Shown here: piece by piece, positions 36,500-45,218 of the stretch
How positions within the stretch are numbered: position 1 is the first letter of the stretch
How the letters are laid out: every line of letters starts with the position of its first letter
NCBI GenBank assembly: GCA_021300475.1
Contig: JAJTDO010000019.1
Coordinates: 1-46,680 of the forward strand
Source of the DNA: Burkholderiales bacterium
GTDB lineage: Bacteria > Pseudomonadota > Gammaproteobacteria > Burkholderiales > Burkholderiaceae_B
Reading direction: 5' to 3'
Length of the DNA stretch: 46,680 bases
Translations under genes and position numbers: made by a program
Notes under the pieces: generated by a model
The model's database searches: none
What the model was told of the DNA's origin: nothing
The model's input: the letters and a program-made list of their open reading frames with translations, nothing else

Positions 36500-38095
36500 G
36501 TGGTCAAAAAAAACGGCGATTCCGTTTCTTTCAAGGCTTTGTTCCAGGCCGCAGGCAATACGCGCAAACAAGGTTTGTGGGCGCAAGCCGCCCGGCAATA
36601 TGAACACCTGATAAATATAGCGGCGCGCCTTGAAAACCCATTGCCAGACCAGCACAGGGCGCTGGTTCACTACAACTACTCAGTTTGTCTGTTTGCATTA
36701 AATCAATTTCCCTTGGCCCATGAAAACGCCAAGCTTGCGTGGGGCCTGTCGCCTTCATTGTGGCAAAGCGGGTTAATTGCGGCCCATTCATTAAAGGCCA
36801 TGGCCGACACAGCGGGTTATATTGAAACCCTGCAACAACTCTATTTGCAGGTACCGGAAGAACCCAAGGTGGCTGTGGCTTATTCCAGTTTGGTAATGAA
36901 CCATTTGGGCGATGCCCACCGTGCTCGCCAAATTGCCTCCGGTTTTCTCAACGACCCCACTGAGTCGGCACAAGCGCACACCGTTTCTCTGATGTCCCGC
37001 CTTTATGACAGGGATGAAAACGACACCCCCGAAAAAATTAGCTCGGACATTCAGCGGTATGCACAGGCACGCCTGCAACTCAGCGCCGCAGAGGTGGCCG
37101 CTGTCGCGCCGTTTGACCTTCAGGTGCCTGCCAAGGCTGGCTACCGTGTGGGTGTTGTGTCCAACCTGCTGAATGCCTCACCGGTTCATTCCTTTGGTTT
37201 TGATGCATTGAACACCCTGAAAGCGCAAGGCAAGGAATTGGTGTTTGTGCAGCGGGGCCGCCAGAGCGATTGGGCCACCGACCAATTCAAGAGAATTGCC
37301 ACGGCTTGGGTGGACGCTGTGGGCTGGGAGCCCGCCAAGCTTCATGTGTTGCTAAAGCGTCTGGAGCTCGATGAGTTGTTCGAGATGGGCGGTTGGATGG
37401 ACAGCGACTGCATGAAGGCGGTTTCCATCAAACCCGCAAAAAAACTCTACAAGTGGGTGGGTGGGCAAAGTTGCACAACTGGCTTAACATCCTTTGACGG
37501 GTTTGTATCTGATGAACATCAGTCGCCCCTTGAAACTGCGGGTTTGTATTCCGAGCCCCTGTTGTTGATGCCAGGCAGTTATGTCAAATACACCCCACCG
37601 CCGTATTTAAAAGCCTTTCAGGGCAAGGCCAACCAAAGCATTGAATGTTTGGGAGGGTGGGGCGTTATTGCCAACCCGGTGAAACTTTCCAGAGCCTTTT
37701 TGCAGTGGTTGTGCGAGTTGGGTTTGCAGGCGCAGCCCGAAGTCGTGCCGTTTAATGCAATCCAAGCCAGTGCCGTCAGCCGTTTGGTGCTGGTGGACAA
37801 ACGCTATGCCAATGCGGCTGTGCGTTCGCGGGTTGAGACAGTGCTTCGCCCCGTGTGGGGCGAGCGATTGAGCTTTGTTGTGCCTGAAAACCACCCGGCC
37901 TTTATTGGCGAATTGGTTAAGTTGGAAGGCTTGATTGACACCTTCCCTTACAGTTGCGGCCTGACGATGACAGAAGCCCTGTACGTTGGTTCCAGTGTGG
38001 TGTTTCCGGATGTGGAAAGAAAATTGTTTTGTGAGCGGCACGGTATTGCACACGTGCTGAATGCCCAGGAAAGAAAAGAGAACGTTAAGCAATGA
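36500..38095 (+). CDS. GT41-type (SPINDLY/OGT-like) glycosyltransferase
   Basis: The N-terminal ~180 residues are helical and TPR-like (LWAQAARQYEHLINIAA, HRALVHYNYSVCLFAL). From ~200 the sequence follows the O-GlcNAc-transferase/SPINDLY family: PVHSFGFDALN, ELFEMGGWMDSD, KKLYKWVGGQSCTTGL, YSEPLLLMPGSYVKYTPPPY, and near the end IDTFPYSCGLTMTEALYVGS, the counterpart of the sugar-nucleotide site LDTFPYNGGTT. These enzymes modify proteins in the cytoplasm; HMW1C, a relative, glycosylates a Haemophilus adhesin before export. Place in the secretion operon suggests the RTX protein as acceptor (inference). Start uncertain: GTG 36500 with AAGAG upstream, or TTG 36479 overlapping tolC. It overlaps the next gene by ATGA. 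Confidence 0.78.
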   Translation: MVKKNGDSVSFKALFQAAGNTRKQGLWAQAARQYEHLINIAARLENPLPDQHRALVHYNYSVCLFALNQFPLAHENAKLAWGLSPSLWQSGLIAAHSLKAMADTAGYIETLQQLYLQVPEEPKVAVAYSSLVMNHLGDAHRARQIASGFLNDPTESAQAHTVSLMSRLYDRDENDTPEKISSDIQRYAQARLQLSAAEVAAVAPFDLQVPAKAGYRVGVVSNLLNASPVHSFGFDALNTLKAQGKELVFVQRGRQSDWATDQFKRIATAWVDAVGWEPAKLHVLLKRLELDELFEMGGWMDSDCMKAVSIKPAKKLYKWVGGQSCTTGLTSFDGFVSDEHQSPLETAGLYSEPLLLMPGSYVKYTPPPYLKAFQGKANQSIECLGGWGVIANPVKLSRAFLQWLCELGLQAQPEVVPFNAIQASAVSRLVLVDKRYANAAVRSRVETVLRPVWGERLSFVVPENHPAFIGELVKLEGLIDTFPYSCGLTMTEALYVGSSVVFPDVERKLFCERHGIAHVLNAQERKENVKQ

Positions 38096-39072
38096 GCGAA
38101 GAAAAAGAACAAGGCGCCCCGGTAAACACAAAGCCCACCGCCGCAAAGAAGAAAGCCACAAAAAAAACTGCAGTGGCCGCGAACGCTGATTTGCTTGCGC
38201 CCGTTACAGACAACGGTACGGCAGCAGCCATCAAGATTTTTCAGTGGGCAACTCCGGCAACACCGAAGCCGCAACGCGATGCAAGTTTCACGCCCTTGCT
38301 GCTAAAAGAGCAAAACGATCCTCTGTTGTGGCTTAAGGCCTGTGCGTTTTTATCGAAGTCGCAACAGCTGGAGGGCGTGGGTCACTGGGGCTTGCTGGCA
38401 CCGGGCTTCACTCAAAAAATGGCGCTCTCGGGCGCTGACCTGATGCAACAGATTCAAGAAAACCCCGGGTTTGATGTCTACATAGCCAACCCTCATCTTG
38501 AAGTGGAAGCGCTGTATCAAAACCTGTGGGTGCAAGGCGAAATCTCACACCCCGGCTTATTGGGCGTTACCTCGAAAACCTTCAAGGCTTTGGGGCTGGA
38601 TATTTCTACGGTGGGTTTGACCATGCCCTGTCAGTTCACCGTAACCTCAAATGCAGTGGTTGGTAATCAACGGTTCTGGAAGTCTTACATCAGCTTTTTA
38701 AACACGCTATTGACCCGTTGCGCAGAATTGCCTGCAGAGCATCAAAAGTTGCTGTTTCAACAAAGTGCAGACCCTAAAGGCTTGCATCAAGGGCGGCCAT
38801 TCATCAGTTTTATTATTGAACGCTTGTTGTCCGATTTTTTATGGGTGAACCAGAAAAAACTTAAAGTGTTCAAACTCAGCAGCCCGTCGCTTGAGAAAAA
38901 CCTCAGCGAATATGTGAATGATCTGCGGGTGCTAAAGCAAGCCGCGCTTGATCAAAAATCGCAAGCCTTGTTGCGCGCTTGGGCCAGTTACCGAACCTTG
39001 TTTTTAACTCAGGTCAAAGGCAAGGATTGGGTGGTTAAAAATGCCAAGGCCTTGGGCGTTGTCCTTAAATAA
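38092..39072 (+). CDS. Uncharacterised glycan-cluster protein (possibly glycosyltransferase-related)
   Basis: The product, 326 residues, begins with a Lys/Ala-rich low-complexity leader (~1-40) and then a folded domain. Recognisable pieces are HWGLLAPGFTQKMALSGADL, NPHLEVEALYQNLWVQGEIS, HPGLLGVTSKTFKALGLDI, VTSNAVVGNQRFWKSYISF and PFISFIIERLLSDFLWVN. I recall the same pattern in unnamed proteins of bacterial polysaccharide clusters, where the VxGNxxFWxxY piece resembles an acceptor-side feature of capsule glycosyltransferases. No catalytic motif can be named. It lies between the GT41-like gene and the next gene (5-base gap) in one transcription unit. Confidence 0.5.
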   Translation: MSEEKEQGAPVNTKPTAAKKKATKKTAVAANADLLAPVTDNGTAAAIKIFQWATPATPKPQRDASFTPLLLKEQNDPLLWLKACAFLSKSQQLEGVGHWGLLAPGFTQKMALSGADLMQQIQENPGFDVYIANPHLEVEALYQNLWVQGEISHPGLLGVTSKTFKALGLDISTVGLTMPCQFTVTSNAVVGNQRFWKSYISFLNTLLTRCAELPAEHQKLLFQQSADPKGLHQGRPFISFIIERLLSDFLWVNQKKLKVFKLSSPSLEKNLSEYVNDLRVLKQAALDQKSQALLRAWASYRTLFLTQVKGKDWVVKNAKALGVVLK

Positions 39073-39077
39073 GAAAA

Positions 39078-40067
39078 ATGGGTTGCAATGAAATGGTGAC
39101 ACGTAAAAGTAAAGTGGATGAGATGACCTTGGGTTTTGAAATGGAAGAGGGTGATGCAAACCCTGACAAAAAACCAGCGCTAAAGCGAGCCCGCAAAAAA
39201 CCGGCGCAGGTCGTGTGGGCAACAGAGGCGCTGCTGAACATAGGCCGAGGTCGCTATTTGCTGTTTTCTCAGTTGCAGAATGCACAGTCCGCACCATTGG
39301 CTGTGGCCGCAACTTCTGCAAAAATGCCAGGAACGCTGCAGGTACAGTGCGGGGCACAAACGCCGGCGCTGTTTGCATACACTGCAGCTGATTCAGATGC
39401 AGACAAAACAAGACAGTTTGTTTGCGTGTTGAGCGATGTCAGCGAAGCGGCTGGCCCTGTGCAGTTGGTGATGGCATTGCAAGGCGGTGAACGTTTGTCT
39501 GCCAGTCAGACAATACTGAGTCTTAAATCAGACAATACCGAAACCGTGAGCCAACTGGCCCTGCAATTCGCAGAGCCTTTGAACGCCATGGTGCAACATG
39601 AAAAAGCGGGCAACTCACCCATCAAAGATTTTCTGCGCGTGTTTCAAAAATATGCGTCTTCAGTGAAAAGCCCTGTTGAGGGTCTGTTTGAACGCATTGA
39701 TGAAAATGGTCTGGCCCAGGGGTGGGCGCTAAACCGTTTAAACCCTGCGCAGCGCTTGCAAGTGGGCGTGTATGAGGGTGAGCGTCTGGTGGGGTGGGCT
39801 GTGGCCCATTTACCGCGGCCGGCGCTGAAAACATCGCAAAAAAGTAATTCCAAGGCGGGCTTTGAAATCAAGCTTTCCCCTGTGGTGTTTGATGGCAAGC
39901 CGCATTCCTTGAATGCCTTTGTCATGGGCACTGAGCAGGCGCTGCCCGGTGGGCCCATCGCATTCAAGTCGGTTGAAATAAAGCCAACACCCGATGCAGG
40001 CATTCTGGGGTATGACAAACCAAGCAGACAGAGCTACAGGCGCAAATGGCCACCGTCTGCGTTCTGA
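39078..40067 (+). CDS. Uncharacterised protein with a carbohydrate-cluster beta domain
   Basis: This protein has 329 residues and a charged N-terminus (ALKRARKKPAQ). The C-terminal ~130 residues contain a repeat-like beta domain: VEGLFERIDENGLAQGWALN, RLQVGVYEGERLVGWAV, GFEIKLSPVVFDGKPHSLNA. I associate this G-x-D...GWAxN...GF...DGxxH pattern with accessory domains attached to glycosyltransferases and capsule proteins; it has no known catalytic residue. Start: ATG 39078 or ATG 39093. The end overlaps the TPR gene by 22 bases. Probably cytoplasmic, as no signal peptide is present. Confidence 0.5.
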   Translation: MGCNEMVTRKSKVDEMTLGFEMEEGDANPDKKPALKRARKKPAQVVWATEALLNIGRGRYLLFSQLQNAQSAPLAVAATSAKMPGTLQVQCGAQTPALFAYTAADSDADKTRQFVCVLSDVSEAAGPVQLVMALQGGERLSASQTILSLKSDNTETVSQLALQFAEPLNAMVQHEKAGNSPIKDFLRVFQKYASSVKSPVEGLFERIDENGLAQGWALNRLNPAQRLQVGVYEGERLVGWAVAHLPRPALKTSQKSNSKAGFEIKLSPVVFDGKPHSLNAFVMGTEQALPGGPIAFKSVEIKPTPDAGILGYDKPSRQSYRRKWPPSAF

Positions 40068-40663
40068 TGGAGGGCGGATTTTATGCCCCGGCGCTCAAGC
40101 TGATGGAGAATTGGCCTGAGCAAGGTCAGCACCGGATGCTCATCGAGTTCAAAATGGCTGAATGCGAAATGTTGCTTAAACAGTACGAAGCCGCTAACAA
40201 ACGGTTTGCTGCCTTGGTGAAGTCTGCCCCTGAAGCGGTCTGGGGTTGGTGGGGCTTGGGCGAGGTTTTTTTCCGGATGGAAAAGTTCAAGGACGCTTCG
40301 AAGTGCTTTGCTGAAGCGAGCCGCAGGCAACCGGATGTTCCTGGTATCTTAAAAAAATTGGCGCAACTGCGACTGAAAGTGGCCAGGCAAAACGGTGTGG
40401 CCTCCCTTTCCAAGCAGCAGGCAAGCGTCTTGTTGGAAGATTGTCGGAAAATGGTGTTGATTGACCCCACAGACATTGAAGCAACTGAGTTGTTGTTTGA
40501 TTTGACCGCCGCAATCGGAAGCAAAAAATCGTCTCCAAAATTGTTCAAAGATCATAAGCCAGAGATACGCGAATTGATACACGCACGCCTTGCGCTAGAA
40601 ACGTTATGCGATTTTGTCAGTGGCCAAGAGATAGGCAATAAAAACTCAGGGAGCCAAGCGTGA
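40046..40663 (+). CDS. TPR-repeat protein
   Basis: About 205 residues with tetratricopeptide-like helical pairs: FYAPALKLMENWPEQGQHRM, ECEMLLKQYEAANKRFAALV, VWGWWGLGEVFFRMEKFKDA then SKCFAEASRRQPDVPGI, and LEDCRKMVLIDPTDIEATEL. The WGLGEVFFRMEKFKDASKCF unit is a classical TPR. It probably acts as a scaffold or binds a partner in the glycan or secretion complex. Its start lies within the previous gene, its stop overlaps the next start (GTGA). Confidence 0.7.
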   Translation: MATVCVLMEGGFYAPALKLMENWPEQGQHRMLIEFKMAECEMLLKQYEAANKRFAALVKSAPEAVWGWWGLGEVFFRMEKFKDASKCFAEASRRQPDVPGILKKLAQLRLKVARQNGVASLSKQQASVLLEDCRKMVLIDPTDIEATELLFDLTAAIGSKKSSPKLFKDHKPEIRELIHARLALETLCDFVSGQEIGNKNSGSQA

Positions 40664-41499
40664 ACAAGCAGGTATGGATATTTCATGAGGCCAAGGTGCA
40701 CAGCGAGCCCCTTGCAAGTCTTGGTCTTAAAGTAAAGACAGAGTTGCGCAGTGCGCGCTCCCGTTTACGGGCAATTGCGAGCAGTCGCATTGATGTGGTG
40801 TATCACTTGCCTTGGTGTCTGCCCCCAGAGCGTGAGAGGACTGATGAACAAGAGGCTTTTGGCGGGCTCGAGCAATGGCTGGAGTTCGGTATTGAGGCGC
40901 TTGCACTGAAGCAGGACTACCCCAACCGTGTACAACTGTGGCCTTTGGATGTCTTTATCAAAGTAAACAGCAATGTGGATTCCGAAGTGTTGCCCTCGCG
41001 AAGCAGTTTGAAGGCTTTTGTACTTGAACAGCAGCATCCTGTCGTGTTTGAGTTGTTGGAAGGGCTTGAACTCGGAGCGCAGTTGCATGGGCGAGATCCA
41101 CTGACGCGCGGTACTTCTTCGAAACTTTCGAAAAAACAAGTCGATGAGCTTGCGGAGTTGCTCATACAGACAAAATCGCTTGAACAAGAAAACAAAAAGG
41201 TCATCAAACAACTTGAAAAAGTACAAGATCAAGTAGGCAAACAGAACATTGATTCCCCCAAGATCAAAGAACTTGAAGAGGCGAATTTGAAGTTTAGTGG
41301 CGAGCTGAAGCAGTCTACCCAAGAGTATGCAGATTTATTGAAACAGATGCATCAAGTGCAAGAGCAACTAGAACGTTTGTATCTGGATCATCAGGAACTT
41401 AAACAACAACTGACCCTGAGCGTCTCTGCAATGAAAACAGCGCAGAACACGCTGAGAATGAATTGCTTGAGCACTTCGCTGATCAAAGGTTCGTCATGA
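40660..41499 (+). CDS. Coiled-coil protein of the glycan cluster
   Basis: The 279 residues start at a GTG overlapping the TPR gene stop. An N-terminal ~130-residue domain (VWIFHEAKVHSEPLASLGLK, FGGLEQWLEFGIEALALKQD, YPNRVQLWPLDVFIKV) resembles short unnamed domains found beside polysaccharide glycosyltransferases. It is followed by a long coiled coil (~155-265, many Glu/Lys/Gln heptads such as LEQENKKVIKQLEKVQDQVG). No membrane helix is present. A structural or docking role is the most that can be said. Confidence 0.55.
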   Translation: MNKQVWIFHEAKVHSEPLASLGLKVKTELRSARSRLRAIASSRIDVVYHLPWCLPPERERTDEQEAFGGLEQWLEFGIEALALKQDYPNRVQLWPLDVFIKVNSNVDSEVLPSRSSLKAFVLEQQHPVVFELLEGLELGAQLHGRDPLTRGTSSKLSKKQVDELAELLIQTKSLEQENKKVIKQLEKVQDQVGKQNIDSPKIKELEEANLKFSGELKQSTQEYADLLKQMHQVQEQLERLYLDHQELKQQLTLSVSAMKTAQNTLRMNCLSTSLIKGSS

Positions 41500-42599
41500 A
41501 AAACCTGCAGGAATTACTGGCTCCAATCATTGCGCAAAGTGGTCCTATCAACCGCTTGGTCTACGCTGGCTGCGGTCGCTTGGATAGCGTTGATACCTTG
41601 GCTGGTCTGGCCAGAAAAATAAAAATTTTTGAAGCAGACAAAAATTTGAAAGAGTTCAATGTTGATGCGATTGCTGAATTTCCGCATATCCAATATGTCA
41701 GCAAGCCTCTTTGGATGGCCGATAAAACTGTCACCTATTATCGCTACAACTTTCCGCGGTTCAATGGCTTGAGAAAAGTCATAGACGCAAAGGGTCGCTA
41801 TCCCAATCTCAAGTTGGTGGACGAAGTTGTTTTGCAAACCCAAGACATTGGGGGGCTTGAAGAGCACTCCGAGTTTGATGGCTTTGTGCTTGTACTTGAC
41901 GTCAATGGTGCGGAAGTGGATTTGTTGGCTCAGCTAACAAACAAGACGCTCAAATCCCTGACCCACATTATTCTGGTGCTGCCAGAGTCGGGTTTGTACG
42001 GGCCTGACGAAGCAACCGAGGTTTTCAATAGTTGGGCAGGCGAAAATTCTTGGTTGGTAACCCAGACTATTGAGTGCGCGGATGGTTCCAGTTTCGTAAG
42101 GCTAACGCCTGACATCGAGCAAAGACAGACCATCACCGTTGATCATGCGGTCAGCAACCTGGAATTGCGCCAAAGGCAAATGGTGGAAACCTTCTCTGCT
42201 GAACGTGCCGGGTTAGAAAAGACAATAAATGAGTTGCGGCAAGTTCATGAAACGCAAATTGCAGCGCTGGAAAAAACGCACAAAGACACTTTGAATTCGC
42301 TGACTCAAAAAGTGGCAGGGCTTGAAGCAGAAAACGAGCGATTGATTCAAGCTTATAAGTCGGTTGAAATGTCTGTAAAAGAGTCGGAAAAAACTCACAA
42401 AGATACTTTGAATTCGCTGACTCAAAAAGCGGCAAAGCTTGAAGCAGAAAACCAGCGATTGGTTCAAGAGCGCGAGGCGATGCAACTTGCCATGCGTGAC
42501 CTTGAGCAACGGCAGCGCTTGATGAACGAAGAGCTTGTAAGGGGTGAGGCGCAATTGACGCTCATTAAAGACTTGCTTCTTCGTGATTCTGCTTTCTAG
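41496..42599 (+). CDS. FkbM-like methyltransferase with C-terminal coiled coil
   Basis: Residues ~1-220 resemble FkbM-type SAM-dependent methyltransferases: LVYAGCGRLDSV (cofactor-binding glycine region), KIKIFEADKN (acidic residue at the end of the second strand), FDGFVLVLDVNGAEVDLLAQ (the DxxGxE motif of the family). Residues ~230-360 are a coiled coil with a 39-residue tandem duplication (EKTHKDTLNSLTQK, twice). FkbM-type enzymes often methylate sugars in glycan clusters. The start codon overlaps the previous stop (ATGA); ten bases separate it from the next gene. Confidence 0.68.
   Translation: MKNLQELLAPIIAQSGPINRLVYAGCGRLDSVDTLAGLARKIKIFEADKNLKEFNVDAIAEFPHIQYVSKPLWMADKTVTYYRYNFPRFNGLRKVIDAKGRYPNLKLVDEVVLQTQDIGGLEEHSEFDGFVLVLDVNGAEVDLLAQLTNKTLKSLTHIILVLPESGLYGPDEATEVFNSWAGENSWLVTQTIECADGSSFVRLTPDIEQRQTITVDHAVSNLELRQRQMVETFSAERAGLEKTINELRQVHETQIAALEKTHKDTLNSLTQKVAGLEAENERLIQAYKSVEMSVKESEKTHKDTLNSLTQKAAKLEAENQRLVQEREAMQLAMRDLEQRQRLMNEELVRGEAQLTLIKDLLLRDSAF
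42270..42468 (+). repeat. Direct repeat in the coiled-coil part of the FkbM-like gene
   Basis: 82-base copies at 42270-42351 and 42387-42468 (offset 117 bases, 39 codons) differ at about seven positions. The unit codes for EKTHKDTLNSLTQK plus a Leu-Glu-Ala-Glu-Asn heptad stretch. The high DNA identity indicates recent lengthening of the coil, keeping the frame and heptad register approximately. Confidence 0.9.
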
Positions 42600-42609
42600 G
42601 AGTGCCTAA

Positions 42610-44049
42610 GTGCATAGTCTGATCCAAAAGCTGATGGCATGGCTTGCAGCACGCTATTTTATTTCCCTCAAGGCGGTTGAAACCCCGCTGCTTGACCAAC
42701 CCGCCGCATCGAATGCTCAGATTGCCGACGAGGGAAAGGCCTTGGTACCCTACGACGCAGGCCTGTATGACCTTGTGCGCAGCCGCTGGGAATTTGGCGA
42801 CTGGGCCAGCTTAAAGTCAATTGCTTTCGAGACGATCGCTGACCACCCTGAAAGGGCAAAGCTCGCGCTCTTTGTGGGGGCTGGTTATGCGCAAACCTTC
42901 GATTATGAAAAAGCAGGTTTGTTCTTCAAGGCTGCCAAAGACTGGGGCTGCTCCAAGCGTTTGTTGGCCCAGGTGATGGCTGCGGGCCTGCACAATACCT
43001 ACGGGCGAGCCGCAGCCATGGCGGGCGACGAAAGACGTGCCTTGTTGCACCTGCAACAGGCGCTCTCAGTGGTAAAACCTTCAGGTGATCTAACACTGAT
43101 GCAAAAGGCCAGAGTGCAGGAGCAGTTGTCGCAATTGGGTATTGTCAATGTTGTGCACAACTCGGAGTCGCAAGGGCTGGACACCATCTCTTCATCTGCG
43201 GCCTTCAAACTGGCATCGCAACCAGAAAGAAATGGGCGTGATTTGTCAGCTTTGGTGGAGAAGACGCAAGGCAGTGTTGATCGCTTGAAGGCTGATTTGG
43301 ACAAAGTGCTGAAGAAAGAGGTTGAAAACTCAACCAAGCAACTGATGGCTTTTATGTCGCTTGAGCGCTTCTTTGAAACGGGTGAGTTGGCCGAAATGAA
43401 TACTGAGAGGCACAATTGGCCCGTGTCGCCTGACCTTGCCTTGTTGTTGGTCAGCTTCCTGGAGAAAAATACCTATGACCTTATTGTGGAGTTCGGTTCT
43501 GGGTTTTCCACCCGGTTGATTGCAAAAACCTTGAACAAAACAGCTGAAAAGTCAGGTGGCACTGCCTTGCCCAAGTTTATTTCTTTTGACCACCTTGAGA
43601 AATACCACAATAAAACCCGTGACATGCTGAGTTACGCCGCTCTTGATGGGCGCGTTGAGTTAGCCCTCACGCCTTTGGCAATGGTCAATGTTCCTGCGCG
43701 AGGCGATTACCTCTTTTATGACTGCGCTTCGGCACTTCAGCGGGTTTTGGAAACAACCCAAAATGAGATAAGCCGTATTTTTGTACTTGTGGATGGACCG
43801 CCTGGCGACACTGGGCCTCATGCCAGATACCCTGCCTTGAATGCCGTGGCGTCTGTATTTCCTCAAGCCGCTATACACCTGATTCTGGATGACTACATTC
43901 GTCCGGAGGAAAAGCGGGTTGCGCAAATGTGGATTGAAGACTTGCAAAGTGCTGATATTGAATTTACCAAGGAAGAAATCAAGCTCAATAAAGACGCTTG
44001 CTTTCTCAATATTAAAGGCAAACATACGGAGAGTGGTAGAAATGGCTGA
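42610..44049 (+). CDS. Class I SAM methyltransferase-like protein with helical N-terminal domain
   Basis: A 479-residue protein. Residues ~40-200 are helical repeats of TPR kind (DLVRSRWEFGDWASLKSIAF, ALFVGAGYAQTFDYEKAGLF, ALLHLQQALSVVKPSGDLTL), ~205-245 a coiled linker (KTQGSVDRLKADLDKVLKKE), ~270-470 a Rossmann-type methyltransferase: DLIVEFGSGFSTRLIAK, FISFDHLEKYHNKTRDML, RIFVLVDGPPGDTGPHARYP, AAIHLILDDYI. This matches the Methyltransf_24-like group seen in polysaccharide and surface-glycan clusters. The start is a GTG with GGAG 8 bases upstream. Its end overlaps the next gene by 8 bases. The acceptor is unknown. Confidence 0.68.
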   Translation: MHSLIQKLMAWLAARYFISLKAVETPLLDQPAASNAQIADEGKALVPYDAGLYDLVRSRWEFGDWASLKSIAFETIADHPERAKLALFVGAGYAQTFDYEKAGLFFKAAKDWGCSKRLLAQVMAAGLHNTYGRAAAMAGDERRALLHLQQALSVVKPSGDLTLMQKARVQEQLSQLGIVNVVHNSESQGLDTISSSAAFKLASQPERNGRDLSALVEKTQGSVDRLKADLDKVLKKEVENSTKQLMAFMSLERFFETGELAEMNTERHNWPVSPDLALLLVSFLEKNTYDLIVEFGSGFSTRLIAKTLNKTAEKSGGTALPKFISFDHLEKYHNKTRDMLSYAALDGRVELALTPLAMVNVPARGDYLFYDCASALQRVLETTQNEISRIFVLVDGPPGDTGPHARYPALNAVASVFPQAAIHLILDDYIRPEEKRVAQMWIEDLQSADIEFTKEEIKLNKDACFLNIKGKHTESGRNG

Positions 44050-45211
44050 TATGCAAAATGTCCTCCAAGCTGCAAACAGCTTGTTCCGTGAAGGCAACTA
44101 TGTACAAGCCAGAGAACTCTACGTAAAAGCCCAAGCGCTTTATCCAGAACTTGAGTTCATTGCACAGTCCATTTCCCACTGCGACCGTCTGTTGGGAAAG
44201 GGCGCTCAAGCAAAAGGGCTGCAGCAGCAAAGTGCTGTCACCCAGACATTCGTTCCCGTTGGCACTCAAATGAGCGTATCGGCAAGGCAAACCTCAATCG
44301 CTTTTTATAGAATCATTGGCAATTCAATTGACGTTCTACATGGTGAAAACCAGGCGCTCGAAAATTTGCGATTCCAACTAGAGCACGAATCTCAGTCTCC
44401 CTTGGTTCAAAAAAATTGGGTGCTCAACCGTATTGTAGACAGGAGCCAGCAATCTGAAATTGAGGGGCTTCTCAAGAGCTATGGAGCCAAATACACAAAA
44501 ATACCGTTTGATCTGTCGCTGTTCAACGATCTCGTAAGTTTATTTGCTGTCAATGAAAAAGAAGTTCAAGGGCTCGGTTTAGCTCAACGGGTCAGATACC
44601 TGTCAGCAAAAAGCGCGCTCCTGAACAGTTATGTGATGAATAACAACGGCGCCAGAAACTTCTCCCTTGTCTCAGGTCGCAGGCGTGCAGACTGGGTGCT
44701 GCCCTTTGACGGTAATATTTTTATCAACAAGATCAATTTTGACCGTATGCTTGCATTCTTGTCCGAGGGGAGGCACCCAGGACTTGCTTACACTTGCCCC
44801 ATGTTTCGCTGTGATACCAATGCAATCGACGCCCTTGAGCAGGTGGACTCCGGAGATGAGGAGCCTCAGATTTTATTCGGTGCCATGGCTGGCATGTTGT
44901 TTGACGAGCGGTTTGTCTATGGACGCAGGCCCAAGGTGGAAATGCTCTGGCGACTTGGCGCCAAAGGTCCTTGGGATTCATTCGTTGATGATGTTTTTGA
45001 CCCTGAGAGAAATGCCATTCGATTGAACCACCTCTACGGCGGTCATGCGTTTAATGTCGTCCGCCTGTCTACGGGCGGTGATGATTCGTCAGTGGCCAGC
45101 GCCAAGAAGCGCAATTCCGTCAGAACTGAAGGGGTCGTTAGATTCTTTGCAGGGCTGAGCGAAAATTACCGAGCCAAGGCGAACTTGATTTGTCCAGAGC
45201 TCTCATTTTGA
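44042..45211 (+). CDS. Uncharacterised glycan-cluster protein with N-terminal TPR-like helices
   Basis: The protein of 389 residues begins with a TPR-like pair (NSLFREGNYVQARELYVKAQ). The rest contains ISFYRIIGN-like IAFYRIIGNSIDVLHGENQA, QKNWVLNRIVDRSQQSEIEG, KIPFDLSLFND, WVLPFDGNIFINK and RLNHLYGGHAFNVVRL. I remember a similar NxLPFDGN pattern in unnamed proteins of capsule and glycan regions but not its activity. The start ATG lies inside the methyltransferase gene and follows GAGAGTGG; seven bases separate it from the next gene. It is likely enzymatic and cytoplasmic, with function unassigned. Confidence 0.5.
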   Translation: MADMQNVLQAANSLFREGNYVQARELYVKAQALYPELEFIAQSISHCDRLLGKGAQAKGLQQQSAVTQTFVPVGTQMSVSARQTSIAFYRIIGNSIDVLHGENQALENLRFQLEHESQSPLVQKNWVLNRIVDRSQQSEIEGLLKSYGAKYTKIPFDLSLFNDLVSLFAVNEKEVQGLGLAQRVRYLSAKSALLNSYVMNNNGARNFSLVSGRRRADWVLPFDGNIFINKINFDRMLAFLSEGRHPGLAYTCPMFRCDTNAIDALEQVDSGDEEPQILFGAMAGMLFDERFVYGRRPKVEMLWRLGAKGPWDSFVDDVFDPERNAIRLNHLYGGHAFNVVRLSTGGDDSSVASAKKRNSVRTEGVVRFFAGLSENYRAKANLICPELSF

Positions 45212-45218
45212 AAGGTCG

